From assembly GCF_039975415.1 (NCBI RefSeq), contig NZ_JBDWHD010000007.1: 64,000 nt of DNA. One strand, written 5' to 3'. Made by a program: the position numbers and the translations under genes. Below, piece after piece: positions 16,851 through 25,683 of the stretch; within the stretch, counting starts at the first letter, position 1; each line of letters opens with the position of its first letter. This stretch comes from Ascidiaceihabitans sp039975415 (GTDB taxonomy: Bacteria; Pseudomonadota; Alphaproteobacteria; Rhodobacterales; Rhodobacteraceae). The notes below the pieces were generated by a model. The model made no database searches. It was not told the origin of the DNA and saw only the letters and a list, made by a program, of their open reading frames with translations.

Positions 16851-17819
16851 TCAGGCCATGGACGAGGCGCAAACGCACATCAGTTCGAATACAAGTGATG
16901 CACCCAGCCAAGCCGTGTTGCCGCGTTCATCAAATGGGGGCGAAACTTCGACCAAATCCGCGCCGATCAAGTTCAATCCTGACAATTCCCGTACAACTTG
17001 GATCGACTGATAGCTGTTTGGCCCACCTACTTCTGGTGTGCCGGTCCCTGGTGCATAGGCTGGATCAACAAAGTCGATGTCATAGGTGCAATAGGTTGGT
17101 TGACTGCCAACGATCGCACGCACTTCAGCCATCACATCCTTCACGCCGCGCTCGAAAAACTCTTCTATCCGAATGATCCGCACGCCCTGTGCTTCGCCCC
17201 ATTGCACATCTTCGGTGTTGTAAGCGGTGCCGCGAATGCCGACTTGTACCATGCGTTTTGGGTCAACAAGCCCTTCTTCGATGGCGCGGCGAAAAGGCGT
17301 GCCATGGGTGTATTTGTTGCCGCCAAAATATGTGTCGAACAAGTCTGTGTGGCTGTCAAACTGGATCAATCCCAGAGGCGCTTCAGTGGCCAGTCCACGC
17401 AAAACTGGTAGGGAAACAAGGTGATCGCCGCCAACAGTTATGGGTAAGATGCTTCTAGATTTCAAATGCGCGTAGAAGGCAGAAATCCGGTCCATGCAAT
17501 CCATGATGTCAATCGGATTGGGCGAAACATCCCCAAGGTCCGCACAATTGACCAGATCAAAGGGGTTCACGCCGGTGACCGGATTACCCGCACGTATCAT
17601 TGTTGACAGGTCCCGCACCTGGCGCGGGCCGTGACGTGGACCCGGTCGGTTGGTGGTTCCCGCATCCCACGGAACACCCACAAGGCCAAGCTGCACATGG
17701 TCATAAGCCGGATGGTCCGGGGTCACATGTGGAAGCCGCATGAAGGTTGGCACGCCCGCAAAGCGGGGCAAGTCCATGCCTGATACAGGCTGGAAAAACT
17801 CTTTTGTGATGTCGTTCAT
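16851..17819 (-). CDS. ureohydrolase family protein (agmatinase / guanidinobutyrase-like)
   Basis: 322 residues. Binuclear-manganese ligands of the arginase fold are complete: GGDHLVSLP, DSHTDLFD and DIDFVDPAYAPGTGTPE. The family hydrolyses guanidino groups to urea (agmatine, guanidinobutyrate, guanidinopropionate, or free guanidine). The Ser in DSHTD and the GNKYTHGTPFRRA loop resemble guanidino-acid hydrolases more than arginase. Start ATG 17819 has GGAGGT upstream and overlaps the stop of the second ureohydrolase. Last gene of an operon that starts with a ProX-like binding protein, so its substrate is probably imported by that system. Confidence 0.85.
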   Translation of the reverse strand: MNDITKEFFQPVSGMDLPRFAGVPTFMRLPHVTPDHPAYDHVQLGLVGVPWDAGTTNRPGPRHGPRQVRDLSTMIRAGNPVTGVNPFDLVNCADLGDVSPNPIDIMDCMDRISAFYAHLKSRSILPITVGGDHLVSLPVLRGLATEAPLGLIQFDSHTDLFDTYFGGNKYTHGTPFRRAIEEGLVDPKRMVQVGIRGTAYNTEDVQWGEAQGVRIIRIEEFFERGVKDVMAEVRAIVGSQPTYCTYDIDFVDPAYAPGTGTPEVGGPNSYQSIQVVRELSGLNLIGADLVEVSPPFDERGNTAWLGASLVFELMCVCASSMA

Positions 17820-18814
17820 GATGTGACCTCCTTGGGTGTCTTTGATAGATTTTCGGCGACCATTGAGATCATCTCAAACATTACGGCCCCTGCGGTCAAA
17901 GCGGTGATCTGGTTGGGACTGTCTTTGGTCGGCATCATGCAAACGATGTCCCCCCCGACAATGTTTAACCCGCGAACAGCGTGCAGCAGACCTATGGCTT
18001 CATCGATGTCGAACCCTTTTTCGCTCGCTTCGATGTTGGACACCCCTGGCGCGATTGTCGGGTCAAGGCAGTCCAGATCAAACGTGATGTAGACAGGCCG
18101 CCCAGCCAATGTCTCGGCCACCTGCGCGACCACATCCGCAAGGCCTCTCTGGCGAAACTCTTTCATGGTGACGACGTTGTAACCATAGTCATAGGAGGGT
18201 TGCAGCCAATCCAATGTTCGCGCGTGACCGCGCAAACCGATCTGCATGGAATGGGTCGGATCGACCTTTCCCTGATCGGCGAGATAGGCCCCCCAATGGG
18301 CTGCTGATTTATGCGCCCCCAGAAAGTGATCTACCTTGGTAAAAACGTCCGTATGCGCATCCAGATGCAAAAAACACACTGGTTCGCCACCTGTCACCTG
18401 ACCACAGCCTAACGCCTGAATGATCCCGCCCGTGATGGAATGATCCCCACCTATAGAAATCGGACGCGCGCCTGCCGCGTCGATGTCACTGTAAAAGCGT
18501 GTGATCTGCGCGATACAGTCTTCGTTGTCATTGGCGCGCGGAAAAGGCACATCGCCCACATCCACAATGCTTGCCTGACTCCATGGATCAAGCCGAAAGC
18601 CGCTATGCATGCGCCGCTGCATGCTGGATACATTCCTTAATGCGCGCGGCCCCAGGTGCTGATCGCGTTCAGTCGTGCCATTTCCTGTGGAATGCGGCAC
18701 CCCAACCAGGGCAATGTCGTGGCCCGTTGCTGGTTTATTGGGACAGCGAAACAATGTGGGAATGCCCCACCAATAGAGGTTCTCCATCATAGAATTCAGA
18801 TGTGGATCGGACAT
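17816..18814 (-). CDS. ureohydrolase family protein (second copy)
   Basis: 332 residues from ATG 18814 (AAGGGA upstream). Ligand motifs GGDHSITGG, LDAHTDV and DLDCLDPTIAPG are complete. It has the N-terminal block ENLYWWGIPTLFRC that marks a separate ureohydrolase subgroup related to agmatinase/guanidinase-type proteins. Only distantly similar to its partner at 16851. The tight coupling suggests either two steps on related guanidino compounds or a hetero-oligomer; guanidine hydrolase of cyanobacteria also belongs to this superfamily. Confidence 0.83.
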   Translation of the reverse strand: MSDPHLNSMMENLYWWGIPTLFRCPNKPATGHDIALVGVPHSTGNGTTERDQHLGPRALRNVSSMQRRMHSGFRLDPWSQASIVDVGDVPFPRANDNEDCIAQITRFYSDIDAAGARPISIGGDHSITGGIIQALGCGQVTGGEPVCFLHLDAHTDVFTKVDHFLGAHKSAAHWGAYLADQGKVDPTHSMQIGLRGHARTLDWLQPSYDYGYNVVTMKEFRQRGLADVVAQVAETLAGRPVYITFDLDCLDPTIAPGVSNIEASEKGFDIDEAIGLLHAVRGLNIVGGDIVCMMPTKDSPNQITALTAGAVMFEMISMVAENLSKTPKEVTS

Positions 18815-18866
18815 GAATATTCCCTTTGCGCAAGTATCAAAACAGTTTTTCAGGAGAGGCTGGCGG

Positions 18867-20441
18867 TCAGGAACCGCCAGCGTTTTTGCGATAGCTGCCC
18901 TGCGCAATCCGGTCGATCACCATCGCACACAGAAGGATGGCAAGACCACCCAGCAACCCTTGCCCTTTGGCAGCGTATTGCAGGGATTCAAGGATCAGCG
19001 CCCCCAGCCCATCGGCCCCGATCAATGAGGCAATGACAACCATGGACAACGACATCAGGATGGTTTGATTGATCCCTGTCATGATCGAGGGCAGCGCCAG
19101 CGGCAATTCAACATTGAACAACAATTGCCGCCGCGAACAGCCAAATGCGATGGCGGCCTCTTTGGTGGCCTCGGGCACGCCGCGCATCCCCAATGCGGTG
19201 AGGCGGATCACCGGTGGCATCGCAAAGATCAACGTTGCCAGCACCCCCGGAGGTTTGCCCGTGCCGAAAAAGGCAATGATTGGGATCAGATAGACAAAGG
19301 CGGGCATGGTCTGCATGAAATCCAGCACCGGTTCTGCGATGGCATAGGCGCGCTTGGATTTTCCAAACCAGATGCCAAAAGGCACGCCAATGGTGATGCA
19401 CAGCAGCGCCCCAGCCCCGATCAATGCGACCGTGATCATGGACAGTTCCCAAAGCCCCATGAAGGCAAGATAGGCCAATGAGGCGGCCGTAAAAATTGCC
19501 ACACGTGGTCCGGCCAAGCGGTAGGCCATCACAACAATCACCAGCATGACCACAGGCCAAGGGGTTTGCAGCAGCAAAATTTCCAACCCGTCCAGACACC
19601 AGCGAATGCCTGCGGTTATACCGTCAAACGTGTCCGAAAAATTTTCCGCGGCCCAATCAAATCCTGCATCACCCCTTTTGGAAAGGGCAGAGAAGTATTC
19701 TTTTTTGACCGGGAATTCAGTTATTGGAATTGTCTCGCCTATCAGGCCGGAGGTCAGCCTGGCCAACACCTGATCGGGGTTGGTCACCGTAAACCGCAGC
19801 AATGTCAGCGGGACAATGGCCAATGCCATGGCCGATCCGAACATCAGGCTTGCGGTTTTGATCCCTGACTGCTGGCTCTCCGGTTTTGTCCGCCATTTCA
19901 GATATTGCGCCTCATAGGCAACATTGGCGTAGAACCCTTCCAGCAGCTTAATGACAACAAGGATCACGATCCCTGTCAGTAGAATTGTTGTGGCCTCGGC
20001 TGAGGCTAGATCAGCCTGTTCCTGCGCCCGTGCGGCAACCTTTTTCAGGTTCTCGGCGATCTTGAGTTTTGCCTCGGCCCCCGTCGCATCGCCATTGGCC
20101 AGCAGCTCTGCCGCCTGCGCCTCTCGTTTTTCAATGTTATTGAGTGCGCGTTCTAACTTTGCCAGTTGCTCCGCACCCAATTCCCCCCAAAGGCCGCGTC
20201 CGATCTGTACCAGCGCGAAGAGCTCCAACACCAGGAACATCCAGAAGAACCCCCAGATCCCACGGGCCGCCCCCCAAAGCGGGCCAAAGACCGCCGCCAT
20301 TGTGTTCCATGACCATGCAAACCCATTGGTATCCTGAATTTTCTTAAACGCCGTCTTATAGAAGGCGTTATTCTGGACAGTGAAATCGGCGACTGTCGTG
20401 CTGGCGGCACTGGGGCCGCTTTCCAATCCTGTATCGGTCAT
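18867..20441 (-). CDS. ABC importer permease, ProW/OpuAB type, with N-terminal extension
   Basis: 524 residues, far longer than ProW (about 350). The C-terminal part (about 290-520) is the BPD_transp_1 permease with the EAA loop GVPEATKEAAIAFGCSRRQL. The N-terminal 110 residues (WSWNTMAAVFGPLWGAARGI) resemble the DUF2628 pattern of small membrane proteins; residues about 95-150 form a charged, alanine-rich coiled coil between two membrane segments. Overlaps the ATPase gene by four bases. Imports quaternary-amine or similar zwitterionic solutes in the family; here perhaps guanidino compounds. Confidence 0.85.
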   Translation of the reverse strand: MTDTGLESGPSAASTTVADFTVQNNAFYKTAFKKIQDTNGFAWSWNTMAAVFGPLWGAARGIWGFFWMFLVLELFALVQIGRGLWGELGAEQLAKLERALNNIEKREAQAAELLANGDATGAEAKLKIAENLKKVAARAQEQADLASAEATTILLTGIVILVVIKLLEGFYANVAYEAQYLKWRTKPESQQSGIKTASLMFGSAMALAIVPLTLLRFTVTNPDQVLARLTSGLIGETIPITEFPVKKEYFSALSKRGDAGFDWAAENFSDTFDGITAGIRWCLDGLEILLLQTPWPVVMLVIVVMAYRLAGPRVAIFTAASLAYLAFMGLWELSMITVALIGAGALLCITIGVPFGIWFGKSKRAYAIAEPVLDFMQTMPAFVYLIPIIAFFGTGKPPGVLATLIFAMPPVIRLTALGMRGVPEATKEAAIAFGCSRRQLLFNVELPLALPSIMTGINQTILMSLSMVVIASLIGADGLGALILESLQYAAKGQGLLGGLAILLCAMVIDRIAQGSYRKNAGGS

Positions 20442-21490
20442 GCCTTACCTCCCTGAATGCCCTTGAGAAGGGTCGGTTTGTCGATCACGCCAACGTCAGT
20501 ACCGTCATCAGATGTGATCACGATGGGATGTTCAGTGGCAGTGCTGATATCAATCAGCGTATCCAAATCTGTCCCATGAGCCGTGCGCGGGCTTTGCGAC
20601 AGATCTTCCCAAGCTTTGGGTGTGTATTCCCCCAGGGGCACCATGATGGAATGGGCAAAGACAAGCTTGAGCTTGGAAATCCCATCCACAAAATCGCGCA
20701 CGTAATCATCTGCGGGTTTGGTGACAATCTCTTCTGGTGTGCCGATTTGTACGATGCGCCCGTCTTTCATAATGGCAATTCGGGTGCCGATGCGGATCGC
20801 TTCGTCCAGATCATGGGTGATAAAAACGGTTGTTTTGCCAAGTTCTGCTGAAAGCGCCATGAACTGATCTTGCAACTGGCGACGGATCAACGGATCGAGC
20901 GCCGAGAATGGCTCATCCATCAACAAGACATCCGGGTCCGAGGCCAGTGCGCGGGCCAAGCCTACCCGCTGCTGCATGCCGCCTGACAGCTCACGCGGGA
21001 AGCGATCTTCGTAGCCCTGAAGGTCCACCAGTTCCAGACAGCGTTGCGAGACTTCCCAGCGGCGAGATTTTGGTTCTCCGCGCACTTGCAAAGGAAACGC
21101 CACATTGTCGCGCACAGTGCGGTGCGGCAGCAAGGCCATGTGTTGAAATACCATGCCAAGGTTCACAGCGCGCATTTCACGCAGTTTTTCTGGCGACAGC
21201 GCGAGCACATCCTTGCCCAAAACAGAAATCTTGCCCGCAGTGGGTTCGATCAAACGGTTGATGTGTCGGACCATTGTGGATTTGCCGGAACCTGAAAGCC
21301 CCATCACACAAAAAATCTCGCCCTTTTGAACAGAGAAGGAACAATCAGCGATGCCGACAACACAACCAAACTCGCCCAACACCTCAGCCTTGCTCAGGTT
21401 TCTGGTTTCGATGGCTTTGATTGCTTCATCCGAACGTTCGCCGAAAACTTTCCACACACCGTCCAGGCATATGACAGAGTTATCATTCAT
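20438..21490 (-). CDS. ABC importer ATPase, ProV/OpuAA type
   Basis: 350 residues. Walker A GLSGSGKST, Q-loop FQHMALLPH, signature LSGGMQQRVGLARAL, Walker B VLLMDEPFSALDPL, H-loop ITHDLDEA, and a CBS-like tail (about 270-350) as in osmolyte importers. The N-terminal insertion AIETRNLSKAEVLGEFGCVV is typical of ProV. ATG 21490 is preferred to the longer frame because of the hairpins and AGGTC just upstream. Confidence 0.88.
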   Translation of the reverse strand: MNDNSVICLDGVWKVFGERSDEAIKAIETRNLSKAEVLGEFGCVVGIADCSFSVQKGEIFCVMGLSGSGKSTMVRHINRLIEPTAGKISVLGKDVLALSPEKLREMRAVNLGMVFQHMALLPHRTVRDNVAFPLQVRGEPKSRRWEVSQRCLELVDLQGYEDRFPRELSGGMQQRVGLARALASDPDVLLMDEPFSALDPLIRRQLQDQFMALSAELGKTTVFITHDLDEAIRIGTRIAIMKDGRIVQIGTPEEIVTKPADDYVRDFVDGISKLKLVFAHSIMVPLGEYTPKAWEDLSQSPRTAHGTDLDTLIDISTATEHPIVITSDDGTDVGVIDKPTLLKGIQGGKA

Positions 21491-21508
21491 TGATTTTGAC
21501 CTATTGGG

Positions 21509-21577
21509 AAAAAGGCAAGTGCCGAATGACAGGTCAGCACTTGCAAGTGCACCCCGCACATCTGTTGACGTGCGAGG
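21509..21577 (-). terminator. attenuator between binding-protein and ATPase genes
   Basis: Two minus-strand stem-loops lie between the genes: CCTCGCAC/GTGCGGGG (21552-21577) and a perfect eight-pair stem GCAAGTGC/GCACTTGC (21515-21544) followed by CTTTTTC. The second is a good intrinsic terminator, so the binding protein is likely made in excess of the membrane subunits. Confidence 0.7.
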
Positions 21578-21592
21578 CACGGGAGTGTTGAA

Positions 21593-22534
21593 TTAGTTCA
21601 GCCAGCTGTCCACTTGGTCTGCATTTTCTTCGACCCATTTGCGGGCGAATTCGGCGGCATCTTGTTCTTCCACAATCAATGCGTAGACCATGGCGGAAAC
21701 CTGTTGCGAGGTTAGGTCAACTTTGGACAGGATTGCTGCCGCGTCTTCATTCATCGCGGCCTGATAGTGAATGTGCAAATAGGCTTTGCTCCAAGCAACA
21801 CCAGCTGAAGAGTTTTCCAACCAGTTTGGATCATCGGTGGGCTGCGCCACATTCCACTTGGCCGGATCATGGGCAGGCTCGTCCAGTACGGTCAAATCAT
21901 AGAGCTGGAACATGTGATGCGGCGTGTAGCAAAAAAAGACAATATTCTTGTCCTGATCCGTGGCAGCACCCACCTCGGCCAACGCCAATGTCTCGTCCAT
22001 TTCCTTCAACGTCATGGTCTGATCGTAGCCATAGGATTTGGCGCGGATCTTTTCAACATTTGTCGATGCCCAACCGGCTGCACCGATCCAGATCTCGCCC
22101 ATACCATCGCCATCCGTGTCAAAGTTGGCTGCCATGTCAGGATCGCTCAGCTCAGACAACGCCTTGATGCCCGTCCGCTCAGCGGTGGCGGTGGTCACAC
22201 ACATTGCCTGATCAGCGGAGATCCCATTGGGGTTCATCGCGACAGTGCCCTTTTCCTTTACAAACGTGTTGTGAAGGTTGGACTGGTTCGGCAGCCAAAC
22301 CTCGGGATGTACATGCATCGCCCCGGAATCCATTGCTTCAAATACAATGGGGTTGCTGCCATTTTGCAGCTCCACATCCAGACCAAGATTGTCCTCAAGG
22401 ACAATTTTCAAAACATTCGCAGTGACACGAACCGATGGCCAGTTGGGCACGCCAATAACAACGTCAGCGGCGAATGCACCAGTACCAAGCGTGGCCAACA
22501 CGGCCGTTGTAGTCAGTTTCGTTAGCTTGTTCAT
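21593..22534 (-). CDS. ABC importer solute-binding protein, ProX/OpuAC type
   Basis: 313 residues from ATG 22534 (GGAGA six bases upstream), giving the signal peptide MNKLTKLTTTAVLATLGTGA. The mature part shows OpuAC features: VVIGVPNWPSVRVTANVLK, MHVHPEVWLPNQ, and FFCYTPHHMFQLYDL, the last carrying aromatic residues that build cation-binding boxes in the family. First gene of the transporter-ureohydrolase operon. An aromatic box would suit a betaine or a guanidinium ligand equally well. Confidence 0.87.
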   Translation of the reverse strand: MNKLTKLTTTAVLATLGTGAFAADVVIGVPNWPSVRVTANVLKIVLEDNLGLDVELQNGSNPIVFEAMDSGAMHVHPEVWLPNQSNLHNTFVKEKGTVAMNPNGISADQAMCVTTATAERTGIKALSELSDPDMAANFDTDGDGMGEIWIGAAGWASTNVEKIRAKSYGYDQTMTLKEMDETLALAEVGAATDQDKNIVFFCYTPHHMFQLYDLTVLDEPAHDPAKWNVAQPTDDPNWLENSSAGVAWSKAYLHIHYQAAMNEDAAAILSKVDLTSQQVSAMVYALIVEEQDAAEFARKWVEENADQVDSWLN

Positions 22535-22645
22535 TCTCTTCTCCATGTTGTCCTTCATTTCTTGAACGGGGTTCTCATTGCTCCGCGAAATCCAACCTGA
22601 CCCGTCGACGCATCGCCCACGACAAAATTCTGCACCTTTTACAAA

Positions 22646-22659
22646 TGTAATAAATTACA
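22646..22659. promoter_or_regulatory. perfect palindrome, probable LysR operator
   Basis: TGTAAT-AA-ATTACA lies between the divergent proX-like and LysR genes, 17 bases before the LysR start. It fits the T-N11-A form of LysR recognition sites and is in the expected place for autoregulation plus control of the divergent operon. Confidence 0.7.
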
Positions 22660-22675
22660 ATAATCAGGACTCGAG

Positions 22676-23629
22676 ATGCACAAAGATACAACTAAGAGGC
22701 AGAGCAGCATGGTTGCCAAACAGATAGCGAAGGCCGACATCCACTTGCTGCGCGTCTTTTGCGTCGTTGCCGAAGCCGAGGGTTTCTCAAACGCGCAAGT
22801 GGTCTTGAATGTTGCGACCTCGACGATCTCACGCCAGATATCAGAGCTTGAAACCCGTTTGGGTATGCGGTTGTGCGATCGAGGTCGAACAGGCTTTCGC
22901 CTCACAGACAATGGGACCACGGTCTATCAGGCAGCGCAGAAACTCTTTGGCGCATTAGGAGAATTCCAGGAAACGGTAGACGGCTCAAGAGGCCGGCTAT
23001 TTGGGCATCTGTCACTGGGGATCATAGAAAACTGGGCGTCAAACAAGTCTGCGCCCATTGTCAGAGCTTTGTCTGAGTTCATGAGCAAAGCACCGGATGT
23101 GACCATCGAAATGCATTCGCTTGCCCCCAATGATATCGAGTTTGCAGTCCTCGACGATAAGGTGTCGATTGGGATTGGAGTATTTCATTCGCCAAAGCCC
23201 GGGCTGATCTACACAGATGTTTGCAAAGAGATGGTGCGCTTGTATTGCGGCGCAGATCACCCTCTCTTTGACTTGGACGATCCAGCCAAGGTAGAGGCAG
23301 CCTTGCACCGATCTCTATTCGCGAAGCGCGCGTATCTCAACGAAGACGTCGTAGCCCCGAAGACCCGGGATTTTCCATCTAATGCGACTGCTCATCAGAT
23401 GGAGGCCAACGCGCTTTTGATCCTGACAGGAAAATACGTGGGCTACCTTCCCTCCTATTTTGCTGAAGAATGGGTTGCGGATGGCCGGATGAAGAATATC
23501 GCGAATGGCGGATATGATCGCGTTGTTACTGTGCAGACCGCCATTCGTCGTGGCGTGCGGCCCAACAACGTTTCCAAAACATTTCTGGAGATCTTTGCGT
23601 CTGAGACCAAAGCCTTTTCAACAGCTTGA
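22676..23629 (+). CDS. LysR-family transcriptional regulator
   Basis: 317 residues. Winged HTH at about 20-75 (HLLRVFCVVAEAEGFSNAQV, VATSTISRQISELETRLG), then the effector-binding domain. ATG 22676 gives a 12-residue tail before the usual LysR start; ATG 22709 with AGAGG upstream is a credible alternative. Divergent from the ProX-like operon and next to a perfect palindrome, so it probably controls that operon in response to the imported compound. Confidence 0.88.
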   Translation: MHKDTTKRQSSMVAKQIAKADIHLLRVFCVVAEAEGFSNAQVVLNVATSTISRQISELETRLGMRLCDRGRTGFRLTDNGTTVYQAAQKLFGALGEFQETVDGSRGRLFGHLSLGIIENWASNKSAPIVRALSEFMSKAPDVTIEMHSLAPNDIEFAVLDDKVSIGIGVFHSPKPGLIYTDVCKEMVRLYCGADHPLFDLDDPAKVEAALHRSLFAKRAYLNEDVVAPKTRDFPSNATAHQMEANALLILTGKYVGYLPSYFAEEWVADGRMKNIANGGYDRVVTVQTAIRRGVRPNNVSKTFLEIFASETKAFSTA

Positions 23630-24060
23630 AGTTGATTGGAAATTGCGTTCAATTTCGACCACTCCCTAAGTTGCGAAAGAGTAGACTAAGGGCTATGCGG
23701 ACGACTGCAAGAGGATCACAGAGGTGCCTGGGATCAGAGAAGCCAACGAACCGCCGCTGGTGATGACCTTTGCGTACTTGATGATCGGACAACTGGCAGT
23801 TGGTCCTTTTGGTTGAAACACCAACTACAGTCAGCGCCAGTGTCTGCTTTGCGCAGATAGTGCAATTTGCAAAGCTTAGTGCCGCGCCCGGAACCGCACT
23901 TTGGACCGATGCGTAGCGAATGGCAGCTCCGACAATAGCAGGCCAATGGTGAAAGCGTTTAGCTCAACCCGGCAAAATTGATCGATCCGAAATATGAAAA
24001 CACTCCACCAGATGACAAGGGAGGAGTGCAATATGTCTTCACGCCCCTAGGAGCTAGTTC
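23630..24060. other. 431-base stretch without a recognisable gene
   Basis: Only short, poorly composed open frames. Between about 23830 and 23940 the sequence looks like a degraded intergenic repeat. Confidence 0.5.
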
Positions 24061-24702
24061 TCAATACCCGACGGTAAATGAGGTCCGTATGAACTGGGCA
24101 CTCTGCGCTTCGTCTACCAAAGCAACGGCAAAATCCTCCATTGAGATTTCCGAGTTGCCATTTGCGTCGATCAAAAGCGTATCGGCGCCAATTCGGAATT
24201 TTCCCCGACGGACCCCGGGCCGCAGAAGGGCTGAGGGGCTGGCGTAAGTCCAGTCCGCATCGACGGTGCTTATGCAAAGCTCAGCCTGCGCGAGCGAGGC
24301 TCTGGCGGTTGGAACGATGCTCTCGGGCAGGAAATCAGGGTCGGAAAGAACAGTATGCGGACTGCCGTTTGGAAGACGCAACCGCGCGGCACCGCCGACG
24401 ATGATCACCCGGACATCCGCGATCGAAGCACCTTTGAGGATGGATCGCGTGAGGGCGACGACGTCGCCTTCGTGGCCGGACGGCGTGCGAAGAGAGCTGA
24501 TCGCCAGATCATGGCCTGCCATGGCTTTTGCAACGGCCGAGGGATCGCTGACACTTGCGATAAGACCCTTAACAGTTTCCGGTAGCTTGGCGAGCCCTGC
24601 CTTGTTTCTGACCACCGCGGTAACGTCATGACCGCGAGTGACGGCTTCTGTGACGACGCGAGAGCCGACGTCACCGGTTGCTCCAAATACGATAATTTTC
24701 AT
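24061..24702 (-). CDS. NAD(P)-binding oxidoreductase (atypical short-chain dehydrogenase)
   Basis: 213 residues. Rossmann motif IVFGATGDVGSRVV at residues 4-17, then RGHDVTAVVRN, RVIIVGGAARL and TYASPSALLRPG, the pattern of the YwnB/BVR-B-like NAD(P)H-binding family. Start ATG 24702 has AAAGGAAA upstream. Eleven bases downstream of the EamA gene and co-transcribed with it under the MarR operators. Substrate unknown; relatives are often in redox or quinone stress operons. Confidence 0.82.
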   Translation of the reverse strand: MKIIVFGATGDVGSRVVTEAVTRGHDVTAVVRNKAGLAKLPETVKGLIASVSDPSAVAKAMAGHDLAISSLRTPSGHEGDVVALTRSILKGASIADVRVIIVGGAARLRLPNGSPHTVLSDPDFLPESIVPTARASLAQAELCISTVDADWTYASPSALLRPGVRRGKFRIGADTLLIDANGNSEISMEDFAVALVDEAQSAQFIRTSFTVGY

Positions 24703-24713
24703 CGGAATTTCCT

Positions 24714-25604
24714 TTAGTTGGTTGTATGATTTGCGTGTTGTAGGGGAGTGAGGCGCAGGGACCGACCAGATAGCTGTCCTAGCGATATTGCAGAAAGAAC
24801 GATTCCAGCGCCGACGATCTGCCAGACGGTGAGAGCTTGACCAAGCAACACCCAGCCGATCAGAACGGCGGCCAACGGGCTGAGGAAGCCAAGGGCGGAT
24901 ACCGCGCCCGGTTCGATGCGCGAAATGCCTCTGAACCACAGGATATAGGTTAGTGCTGCGCCAATGAGGCCAAGATATCCAATGCCGAGGATATTTTGTA
25001 CGTCCAACGCTGGCAGGGGTGGCTCAAGCAAAACAGCAAGCGGCACCAGCAACAGCCCCCCCGCGCTCAGCTGCCATGCGGTAAAGGTAAGGAGCGGTAC
25101 AGAAGGTTGCCATTTACGCGTCAGCACCGTCCCCGCTCCCATGGAGATTGCCCCGCCAAGCCCCGCAGCCAACCCGACTGGGTCCAGACCAACGTTCCCG
25201 CCAAGCGCAAGAAAGCCGACACCGACAATACCCATGGCCGCGGCGGTGATTGATGTGGGTCTTATGGCGGACCCGAGGACGATTGAGGCGAGGAACACAA
25301 CGATGAGCGGCTGAACCGCCCCAACAGTCGCTGCAACGCCGCCCGGAAGCCGATAAGCAGCGACAAACAGCAAGGTCCAGAACAAAGTAAAATTTAGCGC
25401 CCCAAGCGCAAAAACACGTGCCCACCAAATTCCTTGGGGCAATTGCCTGGCCAATACCAGCAGTATCAACCCGGCGGGCAAGGCGCGTAGTGCGGCCATC
25501 GTGATTGGATAGCCTACAGGCAAATACTCAGTCGTTACATAATAGGTGCTGCCCCAGACCAAGGGCGCGATGGCGGTGATTGCAAGGTCAATTTGTCGGT
25601 TCAT
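24714..25604 (-). CDS. EamA-family (DMT) exporter
   Basis: 296 residues with ten predicted membrane helices in two EamA repeats (APLVWGSTYYVTTEYLPVGY, then GLGGAISMGAGTVLTRKW). The family exports amino acids, metabolites or drugs. ATG 25604 has GGAG six bases upstream. Divergent from the MarR gene with two operator palindromes between, which points to an efflux role induced by a MarR ligand. Confidence 0.87.
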   Translation of the reverse strand: MNRQIDLAITAIAPLVWGSTYYVTTEYLPVGYPITMAALRALPAGLILLVLARQLPQGIWWARVFALGALNFTLFWTLLFVAAYRLPGGVAATVGAVQPLIVVFLASIVLGSAIRPTSITAAAMGIVGVGFLALGGNVGLDPVGLAAGLGGAISMGAGTVLTRKWQPSVPLLTFTAWQLSAGGLLLVPLAVLLEPPLPALDVQNILGIGYLGLIGAALTYILWFRGISRIEPGAVSALGFLSPLAAVLIGWVLLGQALTVWQIVGAGIVLSAISLGQLSGRSLRLTPLQHANHTTN

Positions 25605-25619
25605 GCTGGGCTCCATTTC

Positions 25620-25660
25620 TCTTGACGTCAAGATACATGGATAAATCTTGACGTCAAGAT
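25620..25660. promoter_or_regulatory. two MarR-type operators
   Basis: TCTTGACGTCAAGA (25620-25633) and ATCTTGACGTCAAGAT (25645-25660) are perfect palindromes with identical 14-base cores. Their centres are 26 bases apart, and they fill the 79-base gap between the divergent EamA and MarR genes. Confidence 0.88.
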
Positions 25661-25683
25661 GAATTGTCACTACTCACCACTTC

